From Promethearchaeota archaeon (GTDB lineage Archaea; Asgardarchaeota; Lokiarchaeia; Sigynarchaeales; SOKP01): a stretch of 11,397 nucleotides of DNA. This document shows positions 5,563 through 11,397 of this stretch, one piece after another. The position numbers and the translations under genes are program-made. The stretch is from positions 1 through 11,397 of the forward strand of contig DAOUUT010000108.1 of assembly GCA_030668025.1 (NCBI GenBank), given 5' to 3'. The notes under the pieces are model-generated. The model was not told the origin of the DNA. It made no database searches and was given only the letters and a program-made list of their open reading frames with translations. Within the stretch, counting starts at the first letter, position 1; each line of letters opens with the position of its first letter.

Positions 5563-5618
5563 AAACTTCTATTACTTATTAAAAAAGTAATAATGTTAAG
5601 TTTCTTTCTTTTTAATTT
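5563..5618 (+). terminator. Hairpin plus T-rich terminator after the microproteins
   Basis: An outer stem AAACTT (5563-5568)/AAGTTT (5598-5603) encloses an inner 8-bp stem TATTACTT (5570-5577)/AAGTAATA (5585-5592). A T-rich tract CTTTCTTTTTAATTT (5604-5618) follows. A hairpin backed by T-tracts is a good transcription stop and is unusually clear for this window. Confidence 0.6.
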
Positions 5619-5691
5619 CTATCTTATACTAAAATAATAAAATATTCTGTAAATAAATCGTTTGCTTCGTTAAAATTTATCAAATTAATTA

Positions 5692-5700
5692 TTTATAAAT
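5692..5700 (+). promoter_or_regulatory. TATA box for the 51-residue acidic protein
   Basis: TTTATAAAT. The predicted start near 5722 leaves about 14 nt before the ATG at 5736. No ribosome-binding site is seen in that short leader. Confidence 0.5.
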
Positions 5701-5735
5701 AAAATCCTTATTAATTCGGGTTCTCATTATATTAT

Positions 5736-5891
5736 ATGCCAGATATAGAAATGACAGATGACGAATTAGAAGACGAATTAGATAAAGCCTTTAAAGAAAG
5801 CGAACCTAAAAAAGATAACTGCGGAACGGCGATTCCGGGAAATAAAGAAGTAGGAATCCAAAGAACTGACGTGAAAGTTAAAAAAGAATAG
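5736..5891 (+). CDS. Small acidic protein of 51 residues, function unknown
   Basis: ATG 5736 to TAG 5889-5891. The first half is acidic and helical (MTDDELEDELDKAFKESEP, residues 6-24), with leucines at 11 and 15 and Phe19 suggesting an amphipathic helix. The second half holds NCGTAIPGNKEVG (28-40) and a basic tail, TDVKVKKE. A single Cys29 sits beside glycine. Coding is supported by a well-placed TATA box, a higher GC content than the flanks, and codon use such as GCG, CCG and ACG that is rare in the surrounding non-coding DNA. There is no membrane segment or signal peptide. It may be a small binding partner of a larger protein, but I see no family match. Confidence 0.6.
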   Translation: MPDIEMTDDELEDELDKAFKESEPKKDNCGTAIPGNKEVGIQRTDVKVKKE

Positions 5892-5937
5892 TTCAACAGC
5901 AAAATTCTCATCTAAAGCTTATAAACTCTTCAAACCA

Positions 5938-5947
5938 CATTTTTTTA
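5938..5947 (+). terminator. T-run after the acidic protein gene
   Basis: Eight consecutive T about 50 nt after the stop at 5891 could terminate the transcript. No convincing hairpin accompanies it. Confidence 0.3.
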
Positions 5948-5990
5948 TAGAGAAAAAGTCAAGTTTAAAGCTAGAGATATGTGTGATTTA

Positions 5991-6077
5991 TTACTTTATT
6001 AACCAATCATTTACGATGTCATCTTTATTATATGATTGTGCACTTAATCCAATACTCTTATATTTCATTTTATTCAT
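5991..6077 (-). CDS. Possible minus-strand microprotein of 28 residues
   Basis: ATG at 6077 to TAA at 5991-5993. GGTGAT, a perfect match to the archaeal anti-Shine-Dalgarno, lies directly before this ATG; a second in-frame ATG three codons on (6068) is nine nt from it. From the second ATG the peptide starts MKYKSIGLSAQSYNK and ends DWLIK. It has mixed charge, no cysteine and no membrane stretch. It shares only the short SYNK string with the tandem microproteins, which may be chance, but its length is the same. No well-placed TATA box is found. An AT-rich window of this size can contain such a frame by chance; the ribosome-binding site is the main support. Confidence 0.35.
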   Translation of the reverse strand: MNKMKYKSIGLSAQSYNKDDIVNDWLIK

Positions 6078-6129
6078 ATCACCTAATTTTATATTTAATC
6101 AAAAATAAATTGCATTCATAATTTCGCGA

Positions 6130-6166
6130 TTTTAAAAATACCTTTATAGAGTAAAAGAAAAAGGGG
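6130..6166 (+). promoter_or_regulatory. Promoter and ribosome-binding site for the symporter gene
   Basis: TTTTAAAAATA (6130-6140) is a TATA-like element with a predicted start near 6161, where AAGGGG (6161-6166) sits seven nt before the ATG at 6174. The ribosome-binding site would then be at or near the 5' end of the message. Confidence 0.4.
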
Positions 6167-6173
6167 TACTTAA

Positions 6174-7619
6174 ATGTCAAACAATTCAAATGAAGGTTCT
6201 AGCTCAAAACAAGTCGAATACGAAGAACACGTCCCACTTAAATCTAAATTTGGTGTTGGATTTGCCAATGCGGGAAGTTCACTAATGTCCACAATTGGAT
6301 TAGGAACAATAGATGTGTTCTATATTAAAATATATGGTGCAAATCCAACGCTCTTAGCGTGGTCATGGATGCTCTTTATTGTATGGAACATGATAAACGA
6401 TCCCATCATTGGCATCCTTGAAGAAAGAACTAAAACAAGATGGGGTCGAAGGATACCATATTTACGGTTTGGAGCCCTGCCATATACATTATCCTTCATT
6501 TTGGTGTGGTTTCCATTCATGCAAGGAGAGATAGGTCTTTTTATCAATCATTTATTAATGTTATTTGTGTTTGATACTTTTTTTAGCATGATAGGTCTTA
6601 TTACATTTGGCTTACCTGCTGAAATGGCAATAACTGCTAAGGAAAGGAATCGTATTACCTTATTTGGTGTGTGTTTTGGGGCAATTGGAATGATATCGCG
6701 TTGGGTCATAGAGCCTTTATTCTTAGCAGGTGATAACCCAAATCAACTCGTTTTTCAAATAGTAGTCACGATAGCTGGTATTATTTCTGGCTTGTTAATA
6801 TTTGCAAGTAGTTATTACATTAAAGAAAACTTGTACACTCAAGAGGAGGAAGCTTTCGGATTTGTCGAGAGCATCACTGAAACGCTAAAAAATAAACCAT
6901 TTTTAATAATAGAAGTTGCAATATTTTTCATGGCCATCATCGCAGAGCTATTACTTACGGGTTTTATCTATTTGTTTGATTATGTCTTCATATTTAGTGA
7001 ATTATCAATTATTTTTTTAATTCCTGCTCTGATTATAATGATAACACTTACAATTTATGCAAATAACAAGATTGGATCGTGGGGGCTCAAAAAAGTGATG
7101 ATATTGGGTGGTCTTATATCAATGATAGGTTATATAATGTTATTTTTTGTAGGATTAGCAAATAGCTCGAAAATTCCGTTTGAAATTGGTATATTTGGAA
7201 TAGGATTCGTTGGTTTGGGTTTATTAATGTTTATGATAAATCAATCGCCACTCATGGGTGAAGCTATCGATTACGATGAGATACGAACGGGTAAGAGAAG
7301 AGAAACCACATATTCTGGTGTGAATGCTTTAATAACCAAACCCGCAGTCTCGATAGCTCACGCTTTATTATTAAGTATAATGGGATTGTACGGATTTCAA
7401 CAAGGCGTTAGTGTGTCAAATCAACCAGCATCAGTTGCCACGGGGGTTTTAGTTGCGGTATCAATCGTACCAATTATTTGCATCGTCATTGCCATAATAG
7501 GGTTATATTTTATTCCTCTCGAGGGCGAAGAATGGCAAGCAAAAAAACGCCACTTACAAGAAATTCACATGCAAAAAGAGAAAGACTATTTGGAAAGTAT
7601 GAGGAAGAAGCAGGGATGA
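6174..7619 (+). CDS. GPH-family (MelB-like) sugar:cation symporter
   Basis: A 481-residue integral membrane protein of the major facilitator superfamily with about twelve hydrophobic segments and cytoplasmic ends. The N-terminal part KFGVGFANAGSSL (25-37) and the loop NDPIIGILEERTKTRWGRR (75-93) are signatures of the glycoside-pentoside-hexuronide:cation symporter family (MelB, XylP, uncharacterised YicJ-like proteins). A second signature lies near MNQSP-like IDYDEIRTGKRRETTYSG in the C-terminal half. Asp76 matches the MelB helix-II aspartate in the NDP motif, but the aspartate four residues earlier in MelB is Asn72 here, so cation binding may differ. The last 35 residues are a charged cytoplasmic helix. 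It stands alone between the small-protein region and a convergent DJ-1 gene. No catabolic genes accompany it, so the substrate cannot be named. Confidence 0.88.
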   Translation: MSNNSNEGSSSKQVEYEEHVPLKSKFGVGFANAGSSLMSTIGLGTIDVFYIKIYGANPTLLAWSWMLFIVWNMINDPIIGILEERTKTRWGRRIPYLRFGALPYTLSFILVWFPFMQGEIGLFINHLLMLFVFDTFFSMIGLITFGLPAEMAITAKERNRITLFGVCFGAIGMISRWVIEPLFLAGDNPNQLVFQIVVTIAGIISGLLIFASSYYIKENLYTQEEEAFGFVESITETLKNKPFLIIEVAIFFMAIIAELLLTGFIYLFDYVFIFSELSIIFLIPALIIMITLTIYANNKIGSWGLKKVMILGGLISMIGYIMLFFVGLANSSKIPFEIGIFGIGFVGLGLLMFMINQSPLMGEAIDYDEIRTGKRRETTYSGVNALITKPAVSIAHALLLSIMGLYGFQQGVSVSNQPASVATGVLVAVSIVPIICIVIAIIGLYFIPLEGEEWQAKKRHLQEIHMQKEKDYLESMRKKQG

Positions 7620-7715
7620 TAAAAAAAAGTTAAAAGGATATATAAAAATAATTATATTCAATTGTAGTATATATTTAGATTTTTTGTATTTATTACTATA
7701 AATATACTATAAATA

Positions 7716-8288
7716 TTAATTAGGGCTCCACATTCTTTTACATTCTTCTCTTTCATCCTCATAATCGTAAAGTTTAAACCATTCGAAAATTTCCAAAGTA
7801 AAATCTATAAATGCATTCCCCTTTGCTGTAATGATATTATTATCCCTAACCATTCCCTCTTCAAGATAATTATCTCTTGGAAAAGGATCTAATTCATTTT
7901 TTTCATCGTATTCTTGGGGTTCTACAGCGGCAGTGTATTTTATGTTTTCCAAAATACCCGATTTTGCTAAAAATTCTGGACCCGCACATATTGCTGCTAA
8001 TAATTTGTTTCTATTATTTAATTTTCTAATTAATCCCTTAAGTTCAAGATTGAAAGGTCTTTCAAATCCTCCAGGAATTATTAGTCCATCAATTTCATTA
8101 ACAATATTTAAAGCTTCTTTTACTGTTAAGTCGGGTTTGATAGTTAATCCTGCTGAGCTTAAAACGAAGTCTTTATCATATGAAATATAGGTAATTTTTA
8201 TGTTCTCATTTAGGTTCAAATAAGTACACACAAGAGAAATCTCGAAATCAGCGTAAGTATAATATAAAAAGCACAGTATATTTTTCAT
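7716..8288 (-). CDS. DJ-1/PfpI family protein
   Basis: A 190-residue protein of the class I glutamine-amidotransferase-like fold. An N-terminal strand KNILCFLYY leads to YADFEIS with Glu16 at the position of the conserved acidic residue. DGLIIPGGFERP (67-78) is the glycine-rich turn, and LLAAICAGPEFLAKSG (97-112) is the nucleophile elbow with Cys101. This Glu-Cys pair is the DJ-1 superfamily's oxidation-sensitive site; members act as proteases, deglycases, glyoxalases or redox chaperones, and which applies here cannot be read from sequence. The C-terminal end is unusually rich in charged residues (YEDEREECKRMW). It converges with the symporter gene and is divergent from the PDO operon, sharing a 191-bp promoter region with it, which makes joint stress control plausible. 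Confidence 0.85.
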   Translation of the reverse strand: MKNILCFLYYTYADFEISLVCTYLNLNENIKITYISYDKDFVLSSAGLTIKPDLTVKEALNIVNEIDGLIIPGGFERPFNLELKGLIRKLNNRNKLLAAICAGPEFLAKSGILENIKYTAAVEPQEYDEKNELDPFPRDNYLEEGMVRDNNIITAKGNAFIDFTLEIFEWFKLYDYEDEREECKRMWSPN

Positions 8289-8370
8289 ATTATTACTTGA
8301 AGTCTTAAAATAATTTTAAACGTTATTTAAAAAGCCAGTTTGAATTCTTATAAATGATATTTTTAAAGGG

Positions 8371-8392
8371 AATTATCGTAAAATCGATAATT
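8371..8392. promoter_or_regulatory. Perfect 8-bp inverted repeat, candidate operator of the PDO operon
   Basis: AATTATCG (8371-8378) and CGATAATT (8385-8392) are perfect complements with a 6-bp spacer, so half-site centres are 14 bp apart. The site ends ten bp before the TATA box at 8403-8410, between the divergent DJ-1 gene and the PDO operon. The position suits a dimeric regulator acting on the operon. An RNA hairpin is unlikely since it lies upstream of the expected transcript. Confidence 0.5.
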
Positions 8393-8402
8393 ATTAAGAA
8401 TC

Positions 8403-8410
8403 TTTATAAT
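8403..8410 (+). promoter_or_regulatory. TATA box for the PDO-TrxR operon
   Basis: TTTATAAT, with predicted transcription start near 8433 and a leader of about 47 nt that ends in GGTGAT (8471-8476), three nt before the ATG at 8480. Confidence 0.5.
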
Positions 8411-8479
8411 TTAAATGAAAAACAATTTTAAGAATAATTTCTAATATTCACAATAGATTGAAAATATAATGGTGATTTT

Positions 8480-9172
8480 ATGTTATTTTCCCAGAATGAA
8501 CTTGATAATATTAAGAGAGAAATGACAAAATTAAAAGATAACGTATCGTTAAAACTGTTTACTGATTTTAAAACTCAAGGGGATGGAAGTAAATTAAGAA
8601 GATGTATGGCTTGTGAAGGAACTTATGTATTATTAAAAACATTAGAAGATGTCTCAGCTGGAAAATTAAGTATAGAAGAATATTCAACTGAAGAAAACGA
8701 GGAAGACGCAAAGAAATATGATATTGCCAGAATTCCAGCTATATTATTTGTTGGTAAAGAAGGAAATGTAGTCATTAAATACTCGGCAACGCCTGCCGGA
8801 GCGGAGTTAGCCCCTTTTCTTAAAAGCCTTCAATATTTTTCGGGAGTGAGTCCATACTACAAAGATCAAATAGTATCGCACCTTAAGAAAATACCCAAGT
8901 CAAAAATGAAAATGTTTATCACTAAGACTTGTCCATATTGTCCTGCAACAGTTCCAGTGGCGAATTTATTCTCAATTGTTTCAAAAGGAAAGGTTTCTGT
9001 AGAAATAATCGATGTCGATGCCAATCCGGACATTGCCATGAAATACCAAGTACAAGGAGTACCACACACTATTATTAACGATAAAGATCACATTTACGGT
9101 ATGTTTACTCCGCAAGAATTATTGGAGAAACTAACTAAAGGTAAACGAGATTTGGGAGGCATGTATAGTTAA
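8480..9172 (+). CDS. Protein disulfide oxidoreductase 1 (two thioredoxin folds)
   Basis: A 230-residue cytosolic protein made of two thioredoxin-fold units, as in the archaeal/Aquifex PDO (glutaredoxin-like) family. Unit one has CMAC (Cys42, Cys45) and cis-proline RIPAILF (Pro86). Unit two has the classical CPYC (Cys151, Cys154) and cis-proline GVPHTII (Pro195). PDOs form, reduce or isomerise cytosolic disulfides and accept electrons from a TrxR-like flavoprotein, here encoded two genes downstream. Oddities: the N-terminal site lacks the usual CxYC form, and about nine extra residues (KTQGDGSKLRR region, 31-41) precede it. First gene of a three-gene operon; GGTGAT lies three nt upstream. The next gene starts 25 nt after the stop. 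Confidence 0.9.
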   Translation: MLFSQNELDNIKREMTKLKDNVSLKLFTDFKTQGDGSKLRRCMACEGTYVLLKTLEDVSAGKLSIEEYSTEENEEDAKKYDIARIPAILFVGKEGNVVIKYSATPAGAELAPFLKSLQYFSGVSPYYKDQIVSHLKKIPKSKMKMFITKTCPYCPATVPVANLFSIVSKGKVSVEIIDVDANPDIAMKYQVQGVPHTIINDKDHIYGMFTPQELLEKLTKGKRDLGGMYS

Positions 9173-9197
9173 AGATTTAATAAGGTGATATTAGAAA

Positions 9198-9881
9198 ATG
9201 TCTCAAGACGATAAATACAAAGAAATTATTCAAAAAGAAATGGCTAAATTAACTAAGCCAGTTAAACTTAAAGTTTTTACAAGCAAAAAAAGTCAGCCTG
9301 ATGGGAGTTTTATTAGAGAATGTCAAGAATGCAATACATTTATGACGCTTTTAAAAGTGTACGAAGCGAACTCTAACGGTATGCTGACAATCGAAGAATT
9401 ATCGATTTATGATGACCCTGAGTTCGCCAAAAAATACGGTGTGGAACGCGTTCCTACTATTCTATTTATTGACAACGAAGGTCGTGAAATAATTCGTTAT
9501 CTGGCTGCTCCTCAAGGAGGAGAAATCCAACCGTTTATTCAAGCGTTGTTCGTTTTCGCAGGTGCTCCGAATTATTACGAAGCAACAATAAAACAGAACT
9601 TGGAACGCATTCCTCCTTCAACGATTAGAGTAATGTTAACTAATGCGTGCCCTTATTGTCCTAACGTTGCTACTGTGGCAAATATGTTCGCTTTGGCTTC
9701 AAATGGAAAGATTAGAACGATTATCGTTGACATCATGACAAATCCAGATATAGGACAATACTATGACGCTTCTGGAGTTCCGTACACGATTGTTAACGAT
9801 AATAAGACTTTAGTGGGGATGGTTGGTGCAAACGAAATTTTTGGAGCATTAATAGGAGGAAACACTAATGTTCAATATTGA
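9198..9881 (+). CDS. Protein disulfide oxidoreductase 2, tandem paralogue of PDO1
   Basis: A 227-residue protein that aligns with PDO1 almost without gaps. The four active cysteines fall at the same positions: CQEC (42, 45) and CPYC (151, 154), with cis-prolines RVPTILF (Pro86) and GVPYTIV (Pro195). The same N-terminal insertion is present, with PDGSFIRE before CQEC. The two differ widely elsewhere, so the duplication is old and the copies probably have distinct partners or redox potentials. The C-terminus (EIFGALIGGNTNVQY) is shorter and less charged than in PDO1. AGGTGAT at 9183-9189, eight nt before the ATG, is its ribosome-binding site. Its last 14 nt overlap the thioredoxin reductase gene. 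Confidence 0.9.
   Translation: MSQDDKYKEIIQKEMAKLTKPVKLKVFTSKKSQPDGSFIRECQECNTFMTLLKVYEANSNGMLTIEELSIYDDPEFAKKYGVERVPTILFIDNEGREIIRYLAAPQGGEIQPFIQALFVFAGAPNYYEATIKQNLERIPPSTIRVMLTNACPYCPNVATVANMFALASNGKIRTIIVDIMTNPDIGQYYDASGVPYTIVNDNKTLVGMVGANEIFGALIGGNTNVQY
9854..9860 (+). promoter_or_regulatory. Ribosome-binding site of the thioredoxin reductase gene, inside PDO2
   Basis: AGGAGGA lies in the last codons of PDO2, seven nt before ATG 9868. It fixes the reductase start at 9868 instead of ATG 9883 and couples its translation to PDO2. Confidence 0.7.
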
Positions 9882-10812
9882 TATGGAAGGCGTTGATTTT
9901 GAAAAAACTTACGACCTAATTGTTTTAGGTGGTGGACCAACTGCGATTGGATGTGCCATCTATGCCGCTAGGTTCGCGTTGAACGTTTTAATTGTAGGAA
10001 AAACATTCGGTGGATTAATTGCTACAACTCACCTTGTTGAAAATTATCCGGGAATCGCCTCAACAAGCGGTCAAGGGTTAATGGATATGTTTAAAGAACA
10101 CATGAATTCCTTGAACATTCCTTACATATCAGACGAGATAAGAAGCATAGAAAAAGCGGACGATCACTTTATTCTACACTCATTTTTCCAAAAATTTAAA
10201 GCTTATACGGTTTGCATAGCTACGGGATCCGAAAGAAAGAAGTTAGGAATTCCTGGCGAAGAAGAATTTGCTGGAAGAGGCGTTTCTTATTGCGCTACCT
10301 GCGATGGTCCGTTTTACAAAGATAAAGTCGTAATTGTGGTTGGAGGAAGCGATTCGGCCGCTAAGGAAGCGTTGTTTTTATCGCAGAATGTAAAAAAGGT
10401 TTATATCGTTTATCGAGGAGAAGAAATCCGAGCAGAACCGATAAATAAAAAACGAGTTTATGAAAACGAAAAAATTGAAATTATATACAAAACTAACATC
10501 GTAGAAATTAAAGGAGACACTTCTGTTAAGTCAGTTATTTTCGACAACGGAAAGGAATTTGATATAGATGGCGTATTTATCGAAGTGGGTTCTATTCCTA
10601 ATTCAGATTTAGCCAAACGAATAAGCGTTAAAACAAATGAGAAAGACGAAATAATTATCAACAGAAAATCTGAGACGAATATACCCGGTATTTTCGCTGC
10701 TGGAGACGTCGCAGACGCCCCGTTTAAACAAGCAATAACAGGGGTAGCGGAAGGGGTTATAGCGGCCTTTTCAGCTTTCGATTATGAAAAAGGAATGAAT
10801 GTCGAATATTAA
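9868..10812 (+). CDS. Thioredoxin reductase-like flavoprotein
   Basis: A 314-residue low-molecular-weight thioredoxin reductase. The FAD-binding loop is DLIVLGGGPTAIG (16-28), GGLIATTHLVENYPG (48-62) contacts the flavin, CATC (Cys142, Cys145) is the redox disulfide, and GIFAAGDV near the C-terminus is the second FAD motif. The nucleotide-domain loop VVGGSDSAA (157-165) is close to the usual GGGxSA but has Ser161 for the third glycine. The 2'-phosphate-binding HRRxxFR of NADPH enzymes reads YRGEEIR (182-188), so one of the arginine pair is lost. The electron donor could therefore be NADH, reduced ferredoxin (as in clostridial FFTR) or NADPH bound weakly. Its substrates are most likely PDO1 and PDO2 from the same operon. 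A T-rich tract follows. Confidence 0.92.
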   Translation: MFNIDMEGVDFEKTYDLIVLGGGPTAIGCAIYAARFALNVLIVGKTFGGLIATTHLVENYPGIASTSGQGLMDMFKEHMNSLNIPYISDEIRSIEKADDHFILHSFFQKFKAYTVCIATGSERKKLGIPGEEEFAGRGVSYCATCDGPFYKDKVVIVVGGSDSAAKEALFLSQNVKKVYIVYRGEEIRAEPINKKRVYENEKIEIIYKTNIVEIKGDTSVKSVIFDNGKEFDIDGVFIEVGSIPNSDLAKRISVKTNEKDEIIINRKSETNIPGIFAAGDVADAPFKQAITGVAEGVIAAFSAFDYEKGMNVEY

Positions 10813-10817
10813 TTTAA

Positions 10818-10837
10818 GATTTTCTTTCTAATTTTAT
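10818..10837 (+). terminator. T-rich terminator of the PDO-TrxR operon
   Basis: Several T-runs (TTTTC, TTTC, TTTTA) follow the stop at 10810-10812 in the 39-bp gap before the convergent gene. No hairpin is evident. Confidence 0.35.
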
Positions 10838-10851
10838 TAATGTTATTATAT

Positions 10852-11397
10852 TTAAGAGAAATATTGAGTTGCTAGCTCTTCTGCTGAGTTAAAAAAAGAA
10901 ACCTCACCATTAAAAATTTTCAATTCTTCTTTATATTTTTGTTCAAATTCCAATGTGAATTTCTCGTGTGCTAATTCAGAAGCTTGAGTCGTAAATTCGA
11001 CTAGGAGTGCACAAACAAAGTTTTCTCGATTTATAATTCGCAATTCTTTTCCTTCTAATAATATTGCTTTTACTTGACCTGTTGTTTTTGTAGCTTCTTT
11101 GAACAACGAGGAAACTGCTGAAAATCCACCAGATAATAAAAGTAGATCATCAGATGTGAGTTCCTTAATAAAGGCTTTAGAGTATAATTTTATGCCATTT
11201 TGGGAATAAACAACTATTAAATGAATTTTCTGACGCTGTAACAGCCATGGCTTTTTACTGACTCGAAGAAATGCGACACCGATAATTACCATACCAAAAT
11301 TTTGGAAGAGCTCCTGTATTAACGAAGTTGTCGTAAGAAATTCAGTACTTACTTGTTGTAGTATACCTATTGTAATTTGAGGAATTAAAGGTATAAA
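10852..11397 (-). CDS. Membrane protein with C-terminal longin/roadblock-like domain (partial)
   Basis: The frame is open from TAA (10852-10854) to the right edge, so the N-terminus lies outside; the ATG at 11292 is internal, with at least 35 more codons upstream. The visible 181 residues start with a hydrophobic segment (IPLIPQITIGIL) and, after about 25 residues, a likely transmembrane stretch (FGMVIIGVAFL) followed by positively charged KKPWLLQRQK. The remaining 130 residues are soluble: strands LIVVYSQNGIKLYSK, helix LLLLSGGFSAVSSLFKEA, strands AILLEGKELRII and FVCALLVEFT, then a helix ELAHEKFTLEFEQKY. This alternation matches longin/roadblock-type domains that are common at the C-terminus of membrane proteins in Asgard archaea. 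These are thought to dock small GTPases; a link to the longin-GTPase in this window is only a guess. Confidence 0.7.
   Translation of the reverse strand, partial: FIPLIPQITIGILQQVSTEFLTTTSLIQELFQNFGMVIIGVAFLRVSKKPWLLQRQKIHLIVVYSQNGIKLYSKAFIKELTSDDLLLLSGGFSAVSSLFKEATKTTGQVKAILLEGKELRIINRENFVCALLVEFTTQASELAHEKFTLEFEQKYKEELKIFNGEVSFFNSAEELATQYFS

Noticed and set aside
7695..7716. ACTATAAATAT direct repeats between the symporter and DJ-1 genes
   Set aside because: Simple AT-rich repetition between convergent genes; no evidence of function.
8354..8431. 25-codon frame upstream of PDO1
   Set aside because: It has no ribosome-binding site and overlaps the inverted repeat and TATA box of the PDO operon.
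1..11397. CRISPR array, insertion sequence or tRNA/rRNA gene
   Set aside because: I looked for regularly spaced repeats, transposase motifs with terminal repeats and tRNA-like cloverleaf sequences and saw none.

Overview
The window looks like accessory DNA from an AT-rich archaeon, most probably an Asgard archaeon of the Lokiarchaeia/Promethearchaeota type. Four things point there. Genes are preceded by archaeal TATA boxes (TTTATAAA-like) and either GGTGAT/GGAGG ribosome-binding sites or almost no leader. There is a Bat-type HTH_10 regulator. There is a small GTPase fused to a longin-like domain. The right edge carries a membrane protein with a C-terminal longin/roadblock-like domain. Several anaerobic iron-sulfur and thiol-redox enzymes fit an anaerobe. 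The taxonomic call is inferred from protein families, not from a marker gene.

Layout. 1-168: tail of an iron-sulfur (ferredoxin-like) protein. 219-878 (-): HTH_10 regulator. 961-1560 (+): iron-sulfur flavoprotein. 1574-1870 (-): glutaredoxin-like protein. 2030-2476 (+): two-helix membrane protein. 2518-3561 (-): longin-GTPase fusion. 3728-4195 (+): HEAT-repeat protein. 4237-4921 (+): glutaredoxin plus ferredoxin:thioredoxin reductase catalytic subunit. 4922-5280: non-coding regulatory stretch. 5294-5380 and 5461-5547 (+): two tandem, homologous 28-residue microproteins. 5736-5891 (+): 51-residue acidic protein. 5991-6077 (-): possible further microprotein. 6174-7619 (+): GPH-type sugar/cation symporter. 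7716-8288 (-): DJ-1/PfpI protein. 8480-10812 (+): operon of two tandem protein disulfide oxidoreductases and a thioredoxin reductase. 10852 to the right edge (-): partial membrane protein with a longin/roadblock-like domain.

How the genes fit together. The window is a thiol-redox island. One electron route would run from reduced ferredoxin through FTRc (4556-4921) to the glutaredoxin next to it (4237-4554). A second would run through the flavin thioredoxin reductase (9868-10812) to two double-thioredoxin-fold oxidoreductases (8480-9881). A separate glutaredoxin-like protein, an iron-sulfur flavoprotein and a DJ-1 family protein add further redox or stress functions. Most genes are single transcription units; the two clear operons are Grx-FTRc and PDO1-PDO2-TrxR.

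The least explained element is the pair of 28-residue microproteins between the two redox operons. They share about 83% of their nucleotides, carry the strongest ribosome-binding sites in the window, keep a conserved core with synonymous changes, and lie downstream of a repeat-rich operator-like region and upstream of a hairpin terminator. I do not recognise the family.
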